Source of the DNA: Neodiprion pinetum
Taxonomy: Eukaryota; Arthropoda; Insecta; Hymenoptera; Diprionidae
Reading direction: 5' to 3'
NCBI RefSeq assembly: GCF_021155775.2
Contig: NC_060233.1
Location: forward strand, 8,558,782 to 8,622,781
Length of the DNA: 64,000 bases
Below are positions 27,201 to 39,806 of the stretch, one piece after another. Positions within the stretch are counted from its first letter, which is position 1. Each line of letters begins with the position of its first letter. A model generated the notes under the pieces. That model had not been told where the DNA came from. It worked only from the letters and a program-made list of their open reading frames with translations, and did no database searches. The position numbers and the translations under genes are program-made.

Positions 27201-28703
27201 TGTATTTAATTGAATCTTGTAATTATTATTATCATTATTATTATTACTATTACCACTACTGTACGATTAACTTTTCTCGTACATATTCGGAGACGTAAAA
27301 AAAAGCCGTAGGCTAGCTAAACGGCTGAAATTGTCATGCATCATTTTTCTTTCACGCTACGTATGTAACAAACTACGGTAAAAAATTCATATCACTAAGA
27401 ACGGTCTATGAATATAGAAAGGTACGCAATGATGTTTTATGTATATGGAATTGGATATAGGTATGTAATATGGATAAAAGAAATCAAATGAAACAAAATA
27501 CGAATCGATAACTACGCTATGTATGCTACAAACCCTGTGAGATATATCCATAGCTTTCGTAAGTTCGAATCTATCAAATATTCGACTAAGATCTTAATGT
27601 TCAAACGTGTTTTTCTAAGACTTGTTCGTTATAAAAATTGGTGGAAGAAAAATTATTATTATTATCAATATTCTTTTTTTTCCGCGAACGAATACACGTA
27701 AATCTAATATATAGATTGTCCGAATAGAAATATATGACATATTGTACCCTATATATAGATTTTTAATAAAATCGGTATTTCGAATGTAGTTAATCAATTC
27801 AGAAATCTTGCGTGAAAGCTTCATTATTCTGTATTATATAAATTAATCAGCTACGTAATGATAAATGTTTTTTTTTTCTTGTTTTTGCTTCTTTTTTCTT
27901 TCTCTCAAATTATCTTTATTTTTGTTTTTGTTTTTTCATCAGAATATACATATTGTAGTATTGAAATTGACGATAGCAATATCAAGTGAATAATCGCGGA
28001 CACGGACTAACTAACAAACCGGTCGCGTCGAATACTCGCAAAATCGTCTTATTGTTAATTAAAATTAGGTACACGTATATATTTAGGTATGTATATGACA
28101 ATGTATTTCGAAACGGCATTATTCGCTTCCATTTCGATATACGACAATTTGAACCAAATACATGATAATATAATAACTGTGATTTACTTTCTTTTCTCTA
28201 CGTAACGAACGTACAATATGTCTACGGGGTATGTATATAGGCTACATAGAACATTACGTGCAGGTACGCACCTCTGTTTTCATAGGATGTAGGGCGACAT
28301 TATTATCGAAAGGAAAAGAAAAAAATCATCATCTACATCAGCATACTAGTACGTACCTAAATAATAACAACAATAATAACAGTAATCATTCAGTTATCAT
28401 CAATTCCGTCTATTACAAGGTTTCCTACTATTATATATGTATACAAATACGTGGACAAAAAATTTTAAAAAATAAAGAAGACTAGGCTTCCTCATTGCTT
28501 TGACGACATAGTATCAAGGCTTTTGTGATATTCGTTACATATCACTTCTATAACGAATCGAAAATCTCTACAATTTCGCTCTATGCAGCGATTGTACGTC
28601 ATGAATCGTGGATCATAAACTGAGAACGCTGCAAATGCATTGTAGAAAAGAAAATAATAAATTAATTGGAACAAAATTACTATATAATGTGTGCTAAGGT
28701 GCT

Positions 28704-31700
28704 CTAAACGCTGTTCATTTTCTCGAAGTCCTGGCTCGTCACTTCGGGAGTAACTTCCTCCCAGCTTTCAGCCTTCCATTCGCGATATTTCTCAATCAAC
28801 GGTACGATAACTAGAAGACCGCCGCTGAGAGCGATGAAGAATCCGGATAAATAGAAGGAGAGATTGTAAGTCCCCGTGATGTCGTACAGCCAACCTGTGA
28901 AAAACAGATTCGAATGAATGTCGATCTTTAGTGTAAAGTAACTTTTGTTTTTGACCTTGTGAAAAAATTTACCAGCAAGTGGAGGACCGATGAGATTGGC
29001 GACACCCTGAACGAGCAGCAGAAGACCATAGGCGTTGGTAAACCTTTCCAGGGTGATCAACTCGACGAGGATTATACTGGTGAGGCTGTAATTCGCCGCT
29101 ATGAACAACCCGAATGCACCGGCTATTGCGCAGAGGCCGTAATAATTGTGAACCACCAGAGGAATCAGCGCGGTTACGGCTCCGCAAAGACCCATACAAA
29201 CCGCATAAACCAGGGATGCGTTTACCCAAGCACGATCTCCGGCCCAGCCGAGGATTATCTGTAAAACATTAAACCGGAATTACGTACATTGTTTAACTCC
29301 GCCAGGAGAGGGATTGGGGAAGTTGGTTTTTGGGATCCGGCAAACTTTAAAAGTAGCCTCGGGTCTTCCAAAGCGTTAAAAGGAACAGAGCTTACACACC
29401 ATGTGCTTTACCGAAACGCGCTTGGAGACCGGACAGGAAAGTGACTTAATAATTCAAAATTCCCAATTGGGGTTACGACGAAACAAGCTCGGCTGTTGAG
29501 ACGGAGCAAAAGATTTATTGACTTTTCCGATAAAATGAAAAAAACACAATTCCGGATTCAGAACGGGCGAAATGATTCGTCCAGAGCTTTGCCTCGGCTC
29601 CGTGATTGACGGAAGATCAACAGATTCAAATATTCATATACCGTCGGTTCTTATCTACCGTCTGACAATGAAACTGACGATCGTTACTATCGGATAATGG
29701 CGGGGAATTGGGTAAATGAATTGAGAGAGCCAACTCTGATTTCAGCGTTTGATTGATCAGTTCAGGACTGAAAGATGGGAAGTGAACGAAATAGGAAAAA
29801 AAGATATTGGAATCGAGAGAACCTACCTCGCCAACCATGTTGACAATCCCGATAACGGATATGAGATAGGAGGCATCCTTCTCGCTGAATCCAACTTCGA
29901 TAGCATTGTCGGTTAGATAAACATAGGGAACATCGTACCAAGTGTATAGCAGGAAATTGCTAATAGCAAATAGAAGAAACCTGGGATCAGCAAAGTGTGA
30001 AAAATCAAGCATGTCGACAATGAGATCCCAGAACTCCCAGAGTCCGGCGTACCAGACCATTTTCGTTTTGGCTATGGTAGTCATCGAGTTTCTATAAATG
30101 TCAGGACAGCTCGAGGCGCGAAGACGATATCGTTTGATGTTTAGCATGGCTCCTCTGTAGGTAAGACTGTGCCGATGAACCCTGATGTCCTTGAAGTATG
30201 CGGTCGGCAGTCTCCGCGAGGCGGTATGATCGAGCATAGCTGCCCTCTGGAAGGGACAATCTGGATGTGTTTTCTTGAGCCACCAGAGATACGCAGCGTC
30301 CAAATGATGCCGTTGGTCTTGGTTGGCGGTAGTCTCCTGGTCCCTGGCTGGTTTAGAGTTCTCGGTGACCTGGTCGTGGTGAACGTGCAGGACACCGGTG
30401 GACTTGGCCGTCTCTGAGTCCTTTGAGTCTATCTGCTCGTTGGAGCCAGCGACGAACCTTTCCGATGGTACAGTGTCGATCTGCTCGTGAAGTCTGCCTG
30501 AATCGCTGAAGCTCCTCGACGATATGAGAAGACTGGGATAGTTCTGTAGTATAACATTATAAACGTTCTTATGGGTGCTCAAAAGTTCGAGCACCTCGAG
30601 CGGCACCTTCTCGCCGTTTTTAACGAAGGTCGGCAGAGTGACTAGACTGGAGAACCTCCTTCCATGAGCATCATCCCGTTCATTGTCAATGGAGATGCCG
30701 ACCGCGCTGGCCGAGGCGAAGTTCCGTTTGAGGTCATGGGAGGTCTGGTTGTTGTTCGGTTTGGCCGAGCTCGACCCAGAGAACGAGTCAGCGCTTGAAC
30801 TCTGTATCTTGGAGCGTTTTCTCTCGCGGTTTTTCCGCCTCTCGGCGGTCTTCGCCTTGGCCCTTGTCGTCGTCCACTCTAGATCACGCATGAGACACCC
30901 GCAGACCGCTAGATTGAAGAAGAGCCCAGCTAGTATAAGAGTCGTCCCGCGCCAGCCGTACTCGACTAGCAGGTACTGGGTCAGCGGGGCGAATATGAAG
31001 GTTCCGATGCCGCTTCCGCAGACGGAAAGGCCGGTGGCGAACGAACGTCTCTTGTCGAAGTAGTAGGCGACTATTACGACCGCGGCAACGTAGCACAGGG
31101 ATAATCCGAAGCCGGCGATAACACCGAAGGTGAATATCAGCAAGCCCATCGAGTTGGTGAATGAGCTGATGACGAAGCCACTAGTAGCGAGTACGCTGCC
31201 GGCTATGCTGACCCGCCTGCACCCGTATCTGTCCGTCAGAAAGCTGGCTATCGGTCCGGAGAGCAACGGCATCGCCATGAAGAGACTCCCGATCCATGCG
31301 GTCTTCGATTTACCCTCCTCAAAGTAATTCAGGAACTCGACGTATATCACGCCGAATGAGAAGGTGATACCATCGGCGATCAGGTTCACGACGAAGGACG
31401 CCGCGACCACGACCCATCCCCAACCACCGTCCGGCGGTCTAGCCTCGGAGAATTGGGCCAAACTCGAATTGTCCTCCGAACTGCTCGAGCTGGATGTCGA
31501 TATCGAAGCACTGGGGCTAGGATGAGGGTCCTCGGAGCACTGCTTCGAGTCCTTGTTGAACTGGACGTGGTGTACCTGCTTGTCGTCCCTGGGCGATTTA
31601 CGATTGACCAATTTTTCCGCGCTACCAGCACGCCGTCTGGTTACCGCCCCACTGTCGAGGTACGAACGACTCTTATCATTGCAGATCTTGGCGGCTTCGT

Positions 31701-32172
31701 CCAGGGATTGGTGACGCGGGCTGAAAACCTCATCCTTGAAGAGACTGTTCGGTCGCTTCGACGAGTTTTGGGCTAATTCCAGCCTCGCTTCCTCCCGGAT
31801 TATTCCACCTAATTCTTCCAGCTTGACATCGTTCTGATCCAGGATTCCCTCGCATTCGCTGTCGGATGTGACACCGTTCTCGAAACTGTAACGAACCCCC
31901 TCATTCTCGAACGGTTTTTCGTTAAGAATCGCCGCCAGATGATTGTCACCGGCGTCGCGATACGCAGGGTCGTTTTCATCCTCCTTTTCATGGTCCACCT
32001 CGCTCGGTTCGCTGGAAGCTTTGACATTTCCATTATGCTTGGCCACTTGTGATCGGTAATCCCCGTTGATGGATGCCTCGAGATGATTTTTGGCATTGGG
32101 TATACCGTTGTCGTTCGACGAGTCGTAAGATATGGTGTCTGTTTGACCGTTGAGCTGCGTCCAGTCAGCCAT
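28704..32172 (-). CDS. SLC16 monocarboxylate-type transporter (paralogue B), long form
   Basis: Three coding exons on the minus strand join in phase: 32172-29827, 29258-28973 and 28894-28704, giving 940 aa. A ~245-residue acidic/Ser-rich N-terminal tail precedes PPDGGWGWVVVAASF (~246-260), the start of TM1. Then come FSFGVIYVEFL, DRYGCRR and GLSLCYV, as in its neighbour at 13.8-17.7 kb. Exon 1 encodes TM1-6, the whole long cytoplasmic loop and the first segments of the C-terminal half. The last two exons hold the final helices, including LVELITLERFTNAYG. Family role: solute (often monocarboxylate plus proton) transport at the plasma membrane; substrate unknown. It lies in tandem, same strand, with paralogue A. 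The intron before the ILGWAGD block is shared by position and phase, but the other introns differ. The leader directly upstream has a (GA)n tract and a TATA-like sequence. Confidence 0.92.
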
Positions 32173-32235
32173 GGCAATCGTATCGCAATTTTATTATCAC
32201 CGTGTGTCTATCTCCCTTTCTGTATATTTTGATCT

Positions 32236-32251
32236 GTCTCTCTCTCTCTCT
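32236..32251 (-). promoter_or_regulatory. GA-repeat in the leader of transporter B
   Basis: A (TC)n tract on +, read as GAGAGA on the gene's strand, lies about 65-80 bases upstream of the transporter B start codon. In insects GAGA tracts can bind GAGA factor and mark proximal promoters or leaders. It could equally be a plain microsatellite. Confidence 0.3.
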
Positions 32252-32500
32252 TCCAGCACCCTTGTTCCCCCGTCCTAGTATTGTACTGTACGATATTTGG
32301 ATTAATTCTGTTTTGTCTTCTTTACCAAACTTCTGCTATTATTTTAATACCTTCTACGCACACGGTCGCACGTTAGCACCAAATAATTATCGCACCCGCT
32401 TGTCGCGATTAATAATACTTTAAACGATATCGTCAAACCGTATCCGTTTTTTTCCTCTTATTATTCCTACTCATTATCTTCTTCATTCAAAATAAGGCAG

Positions 32501-32510
32501 TTATATATAC
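32501..32510 (-). promoter_or_regulatory. TATA-like box upstream of transporter B
   Basis: The minus strand reads GTATATATAA about 330 bases upstream of the transporter B ATG, and the sequence between lacks a clear splice acceptor. This would suit a local promoter with an unspliced leader. TATATA runs are frequent in this window, so the call is weak. Confidence 0.25.
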
Positions 32511-32694
32511 CCAGACTTCTTACCCGTTCGGGGGTTAAAGGCAATACGTCAACATCGATTGTAACCGAGAACAGCGAAACTTCATACCATTACTATCAAC
32601 ATTAGGATTACTTGTTCTAGAACTTTAATTTATTCTCTTCTTAGATCTTCCCCTTTATTCTTTCTTTTTATTTAATTTCGTCCTTGATCTAAAC

Positions 32695-32919
32695 AACGGC
32701 TGAATCGGCCACTCGTACAACTCCCTGGTGAACTGACGACGCAGCAGCAACAGTGATGATGGAAGTAGATCCTGTATTTGGCTCCCGCCACCATCGCAAC
32801 TGCAGACCCCGACGTTCTCGGACCCACGACGAGTCGTTCCAACGCCCACGTCCTCGAACCAATTTCTATCCCAGGCACCCATACGGCGGACAATACTTTC
32901 GCTTCTCTGCAGACGTGCA
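32695..32919 (-). other. Possible non-coding or terminal exon upstream of transporter B
   Basis: On the minus strand this GC-richer block follows a good acceptor (TTATTTTATTTCAG, ending at 32920). Two AATAAA hexamers lie just beyond its far edge. Two frames stay open but neither protein is recognisable. It could be a leader exon of transporter B with a weak donor near 32694, or the last exon of a short transcript. Confidence 0.25.
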
Positions 32920-35900
32920 CTGAAATAAAACAATAATCGTATAACGCCTTAACAATATTTCAAGATTCGATTCGAACAAAAAACCGCGACTCTAACGTGA
33001 TATTTTTACTGAATCGTATTCTTATCTACAGGTATAAGCCTAACGTTACATGCAAACCTCGAGTTGGATCCGAGGAACGAGCTGCAGGGTAAGTATCCAA
33101 TAAAATGTTGATAAAACTGTGTCTGCCTCATCGTAATAAAATTTCAACACTGTTGGTTCCGAGTCAATCAGCGTATAATAAATCCAACAGCCTAATCTAA
33201 TCCCAACCTCACTTTCTCTCAGTCTATTTCTACCTTTTTCCTTCCTTGCTAAAAGATCAATAAACCATAAGGTAGTATCTATCCATTTCTATTTGTACAC
33301 CGCCCTTCGTCTCGCTCGGTATTATAGTGGTCAGGCACATGTAATCCGAGCGATTCTAACGATCTACAGATTCCTTGCGGTCATGGTCGGTACCTACCGA
33401 CATAAATAAATATCGAGATGTCCACCGTGCAAGCACGCATCGGTCTTGTAGGTTAGATGGAAAACCGGCATTGGCGATTTAGACAAACTTTAACATTTCG
33501 TTATAAACGCTTCTGCGTACGTTGGATATACCTGAAAAAGTCGTCATACCGCTAAATAATTATAACGCGTACAACAAGAAGGCCGCCGTTATTATATCGT
33601 TTAGAAAAAATTTCTCAAGGAGCTATAAGCACACACCATGAGAAACGAGACGTGCGATCGTTAGTGAGCAAATTTCAATCAGTAATATACTAAAAAGAGT
33701 TCCTACAGGTGGAATCGAACATCTGAGATCGTATTTATACATATATATATATATATAATTATACATATACATATGGGGACGAAAATAAATTTGGATGGGC
33801 ACTCGGGTCGCTGGCTTTGGACCAAAAGGCACCTGTATACCTAAAAAGTATAAGCAGCCGCAGGTGTATAATAATAAAACGTTCTTATTGTTTCGGAACT
33901 CTTAACCAACACCAATTACTTCGCTCCGGTCTTACCAAGGTCTTTTATCGCAAATACAGAATAACACAATTATAATCAATTCACAACGAAATTCCACTAC
34001 AGAACAAATTCTATGTCAACGATGAACGATAAGCTGTATTTTATTATAATCTCGATCGCGATATCCCCGCAGGTACATATGATACATGGTACAAGTAACA
34101 AGTTTTAATGATTTACACTCTCTCAGCGATCTTTGCATTGATTGCTACCAAGAACGGTTCTTCGGTTGAAGACCTTGGGGACTCATTTCCGCAGGTATTG
34201 ACAAGTATTCCGCATTCCTCCCTAGAGATTGGACGAAGACACGAAACAAATCGACAAATGAGAATACCATCTAATAGCAGCACGATCCTCTCCCTATTTA
34301 CGTCAACACGCAAGGGATGATAACAGTTATGAAGGAAAAATGAACAGATGCTGTTCTTGCGAGAACCTCTACGGTACCTTATGCGAATAAATATTGTACG
34401 AACATTGCGATTACACATGCTTATTCTCCGAGTGTTGATTCACAACTATATGCACCTATGTATAAAGTAAGTGGACGATAGATGTTCCGGATAGTATGGT
34501 CAGTCAGTGGTTGCGGGTAGTTAGAGTTGGCGATTGTAAGCGGACTTCATTGTGATTGAGTTGCTACCAATTTAAGGATTTAACCATTCGGGCTGCAGAC
34601 TCAACACGGACGTACATTGCAAGCCTCACGCCATCTTGACGTCGGTATCGTACTCCTTAGATTTTACCTCCTCTTTATGTCATATCTCATCACGTCACAA
34701 ATTCGTCCGATAATTAACCAGAGGTCTTTCCTTATGTTTTCAAGATTCAATTTTAAACTGAGTCGAATCTAATTTTGTTATTTAATTAGTCCAACCTTCA
34801 GCAGTAGATTACTCTTGAAAATATAGCTGTAAAAAATGTCAGCAGCTGTGTCATTTAAATTTCGACTCTGCGCACGAGGCTGGTTAAAAGTTCCAGCTAA
34901 ATACTTCCGGTCACGAAGAAGATCGACGGGGTAATTCCTCGATTACTATGACGGCAAATGCTTGCTTGACTCAACCCACGCAAGTGTGATGAACATTTAG
35001 GTATTAGTCATTTGACGATACGCACAAGCCTTGCTTCCTGTTTCCAAAATCCTATATACGTCTACATACCTATTTACTCTCTATAGTTTCCAAAATTATT
35101 AAAATCGTACCGAATCAGTCGAGCTTTGGACAATCTCTTGTCTACCAGAGTTTATGATGACAAGCTACATGCTTAGAATAGCAGACACCGAAGGAAAATA
35201 GTACCTATTGCAACTATCTCGATCGTTGGTAAAGTGAAGTGAATATATGAGAAATCGAAAACCGAATACTCGAGGCTAAACAACCAGGCTTGAAATGACG
35301 ATTGCAACAACTCGTCCCTAAGTCAAGATCTTAGTACCAAACATAAAAAGACTCCAAACGAACCATATTCTCTCTATCTATAATTCAAGTCTTCGCGTAC
35401 CGTTGACCATTGGCCTTGAAGTACCACGTGGCGAAAAGCCAAAGATAACAAAGTAAGTATCAGTCGGCGTCAATAAGATAATGTCGAAGACAATGTCCTA
35501 CATTGGGTTCACACGTCTGCGCGACGAAACAAAAGAACCTTACTGTCATAGTGCCTGAACACAATCTAAGCAAAATTTCTTATTTCTACGAATATATGAA
35601 CAAAATTCTATGGCAAATGGTTTCCGATGGTTCTGTAAAGAGCAGACGAAACATACGCGTAAAAGAGAGTCAGCCGGCCACAAAGTCCGGTTATAGTTCA
35701 ACTTCTTCCACCTCTAGACATGGTCTCTCTTGGTCTCGGCGTTGATCGAGAAACGTGGGGATTTGATATGATTCGTAGAGCCGTTTCATATCGCGTCAAA
35801 TACAACACCAACGATAAAGCTTCTTATCATAAGTGAGAAGACATATTTCGAGAGTACTCCACGGAGCTGATAGTATCAACGTCAGCGCGTTCGACTTGCC

Positions 35901-37424
35901 GCGTACGACAAACGATCTTTTAAAATTATCTGCGCTGAAAGCGTACTATTACGCATATAAATGAATCTCGTCACCGCCATTGCAATCATCAGTATCAATC
36001 GATAAACTACGCTCACGTGGTGCCGTAATTAACACAACAAGCCGCAACTCCTTACACATGCACGATTGATCCCAGACCTCAATAATCAATAATTTTCGTA
36101 ACCAATCCAACCTCCCGATGTGTTCGAGAGAATATCGAGTCAACGAATAAGGTCAGGTTGCCTTCCGATGCATTAGGTTAATTCTTGAGAACAGGAATGA
36201 TCGCAATATGCTCGAGGCATTCGGCTTTCACGGTGTCGTCTCGCTCTTCGAGATAAGACACGCGTAGACATTTGATATCGGAGATCGCGACGATGCTTCC
36301 TTCTTGAAACAAGCCGTGTGGCAAACTGTTGCAAGTCGTTCGGTGAAACCTTCCAGAGTCTGCATATGAGGATATTTCGAAAGATCGAATGGTGCGAAGA
36401 GTATCTTACCTCGATCGAAATACACAAAATATCAGTTGGTACTGTTAGTAAGAACGTTTGGCATTGCCTACTTTACCGAAACAAGAAGATTTCCGAAGTC
36501 AGCCAAGTCCTGTTCAAATATACTTTTCTGTGATCAACATTCGTTCTGCGTCGTGTTTGAATTATGTTGATGATTATACTCACGAGCTTCCAGACGTAAT
36601 GATAACCAAATCAACACTATCATTTCAATTAACATGTTCGAAGAAATCGTGTCAACGACTTTCAACTTCCATCACGCATTATCCGTTGATTACCCTAAAG
36701 TTACGCCTTTGCCTTCTGTCAGATGCCGAAACAGTGAAGATGAGGATATTTTCGCGAACAGTTTACCAAAGACGTGAATTCGTGTATACAAACACATTAC
36801 GCTGTCCTCTTATCGCGATAACAAAACGAACCAACAGTAGCGGCAGACAATATCGTCACCTTTTATCAATCCGTCGGTCTCCCGGCATCGTGAAAGAGAA
36901 GTGCCAATGGTTTAGCCGCCGGTACAGCACACGTTCGGATAATATACAAGCTTTCTCGCGGAGGTCAAATATTTGTCGTGGGGTGTTCGATTTATCGCGA
37001 GGAGAAACCCTTTTATTTGATAATTAATAATGAGAGTTTGAAATTGAGTGAAAAAAATTCAACAAACCATTTCTCGTCGAGTGCACGTGCTATCAAAGTC
37101 GGTGATAATAATTTTCCTGAGTCTCTCTTCAGGGCTGCACGAATCGGGGAATGAAGACTGTTCGGAACTCGCGATGCTGCACACGCGAATCAGATCGCCA
37201 AAAACCAGTATCCTCCGTGCAGGTTACGACGCGTTTGCTAAATGCCGAGGGTGAGAGGGTGGCGGAATTATTGTTCAGGGGAACTTGTCCGATCCAATTT
37301 CAACGGACAACTAATAAACATAAATAATAAAACATCTGTTGTTGCAACATTTCAAGTTAGATCCACCGTCCTGCAAAATACACAATCCGATTCGCATAAC
37401 TTTAACACTGCAAACATTATGGGG

Positions 37425-37442
37425 CAGCAGCAGCAACAGCAG
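37425..37442. repeat. CAG/CAA triplet repeat
   Basis: Six interrupted CAG/CAA triplets. They would encode polyglutamine in one short ORF, but no gene can be supported around it. Confidence 0.7.
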
Positions 37443-38099
37443 CAATACTTAAATTTGATCAAAACCCGTCGATGCAGCAGTTGTCGTGGTGAATCCGTAA
37501 CTGTTCATAGATGCATCGCGATGCGCGTATACGGTACGTAACGACAATAATCACTGCCGCAAGGTAGTCCGATGTCTTATACATGCGAAGCACTTGAAAA
37601 GTTGGTATAAGGTAACTACTGTACGGTTATAATCCTTTCACGAAACTGGTTACAGTCGGTAGAATGTTTATGCCGTAAGTCGTTGGGCAGAAGAGGTTGC
37701 GTCTAAGCTTGCCAAAACTTTACTCTGCCGGGTGTATCGTCTCCTTAGAATGGGACCACAAGGTCTACCAAAGGTGCCTTACTCCAACTTCTGCACTTGG
37801 TAAAACGATTTCAGCGACCGGTTGAACCAGTTAATAATACCGATACTTCTTCACCTTTGCGTCAACATGCAGATGCCGTTACGTCGAGTTTAGACAACGA
37901 ACGATTGTGCACATTGGATCTTTTACGTTTGTATACAGTCTGACAACACGGAGCGTTCTTTTGGAAGTGAATTCTTGTTTCAAGTCTGCTCACCAACGGG
38001 ACTTCTCTTTCTTGATTTTCGAAATTTTCTTATCGAGTAGAATCGCCGGAAAATACGTCACACCTCACACGCCCCGTCCCTTCGTTTTTGCAAATCGGA

Positions 38100-38400
38100 A
38101 TTGGGCAGGAAAATCGTAAACAGAGTCGTCTCAGAGACGGTACGAAAGTTGCGGTTACGGCGCGCGAAGAAAGTGAACACTTGTCAGGACTGCGCGGCGA
38201 ATACTGACACTCGTTGGATTATAGCCGAGCAGCGCACGCGGCCGCGCGAGCGTTCACTCGCTTGCACTCGCTTCTCAATCGCCCCACTTCTTCGCGTCGT
38301 TCTTCGATCCGCCGAAGTAAAAGCGCGTGCACGTTCACGCGTCTGCGCATCCTCGTTGCGCATCTCCAGACGCGGGAAGCTAAGCAGGATGGAAATATTC
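38100..38400. promoter_or_regulatory. GC-rich, CpG-containing island
   Basis: Locally high in CG, with runs such as GCGCACGCGGCCGCGCGAGCG split by pyrimidine tracts. The flanks are AT-rich. Such islands in insects often coincide with transcription starts. No gene is attached on +; transporter B on - is the nearest candidate. Confidence 0.35.
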
Positions 38401-39775
38401 GAATCTTTTGTAAGAAATCGACGTGTGAAAATCGATTCTGATAAAGATCGTGTTGCAAATTCATGTTTTCATGACACGTGCCCCAAAAAAGCCAAACTCC
38501 AAACTAAGCGAATGATCGAAACGTAAAGCCAAGCGAATAACCAAAATACAAACCCTAAGACGGCCCCGCAAATATTGGCCGAATTAAGTGCGGCGTTATC
38601 GCACTCGAATATTTTCACGTGCCTCGGTATAATAAAATTTTTCATCGTCATGTTGCCTTGGAACCCGCAACCCGCAACACGGAAGTACGTAAAATAATCG
38701 ATTCCAGCCTATAAAAATCGATCCTCGCGAAAATCAAATGGTGGAGAATCGGTACAAAACATCGATTCAGAATCGAATATTCCTAATTAGCAGGGTGTCG
38801 GACGGGGCGAAGTTTCTTCCCATGGTGAAAAAATTGGTGAATTGGCCAGAGGCATGGAGTTCGGGAATTTACATCTATTATAGATAACGATTAATTTGAT
38901 TCAATTACTCTTTGCTTTTACCAATTTTTTTTATGGAAATTTATTCCGCCCGACGTCAACCCTATGTGACAAGCTTTTCGTTAACCACGATTATATCTCG
39001 AGAGCAGATAAACCGACTAACTTCAAATTTGGATAGAATATTCTTGAGTAGTTTATCCTGTCGGCCTCGACTTCATGTTTGGAAGAAGAATAAAAATGAA
39101 ATGTAAAACCGCCAGTTAAAGTTAAGGTTCAAATTTTTTTTTTAAACTTCCCAACTTTTTCTTATACTCGCCGGTAAGCAATATTCGATGATTATAAGAC
39201 AGTCTGATATCCAGATTAAGAGAATAATTTATCCAAGAAATCTGTGTTAAAAATTTGAGATGAATCTGTGATTGAAGAAATAAACGGTAAATTTTACTTC
39301 ACTGTTTGTATTGAAACAAAAAACATTGTTACATTTGTCATGAATTTTTTATTGTTTGATTAGGTTAATAAACACGATATTGTTTACGTAAAGAATATGA
39401 GGCAGCAGCAAACAAATAAACACAGTTTCACTGTTGTCGCAATGTAGCTTCAACATCATTTCTTATTTCGTGTACAAACCGTGTGAAATGTGTAAAAACA
39501 AAATTGTAAGATCTGCAACAACTTGGACTTGACACTTCAAGTACTGTGCCACCGTATGGTATGTATAATTTATATCATTATACATATAATGATTCACGAT
39601 AATCCAGTGAATTATACAATAATAACAGAATTACATTCGCTGTACTTCCTTTACAGCCATAATCGGTTTCGCCGTTCCTCGGTTCATTGCTGATTCACGT
39701 CCGCAAAAAAACCATCCATGGTATTCCCCAAGTTGTACCAAGGCCGTAAATTCTAAATCCGTCATTTCCCCAAGA

Positions 39776-39806
39776 GGCTGAAACTAGCAACGTTAACGTA
39801 TCGAAA
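39776..39806 (-). repeat. Dispersed repeat motif copy (minus orientation)
   Basis: On the minus strand this reads CGATACGTTAACGTTGCTAG followed by TTTCAGCCTC. Related copies occur at about 47946-47980 (+), 48226-48265 (-) and 48366-48400 (+). It has no coding content. Confidence 0.45.

Larger units (their letters stand above)
17872..28703. other. Long AT-rich intergenic/intronic stretch between the two transporters
   Basis: About 10.8 kb without a recognisable coding exon. It probably contains 5' non-coding exons and promoters of transporter A (including the 24.2 kb palindrome pair) and the 3' UTR of transporter B at the right edge. Short open frames here have no family resemblance. A 12-bp inverted repeat CTAAGCATTTCG spans 25239-25324. 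Confidence 0.45.

Noticed and set aside
36458..37027. 189-codon open frame on +, the longest in the gene desert
   Set aside because: Ser/Arg/Thr-rich, patchy composition with no domain, membrane segment or splice-consistent neighbours; compatible with chance.
37242..37541. Short frame with polyglutamine
   Set aside because: The Q run is a plain CAG/CAA microsatellite; no adjacent exon or domain supports a gene.
38101..38526. Overlapping open frames on both strands in the GC island
   Set aside because: Open on both strands because stop codons are rare in GC-rich sequence; products are Arg/Ser-rich and unrecognisable.
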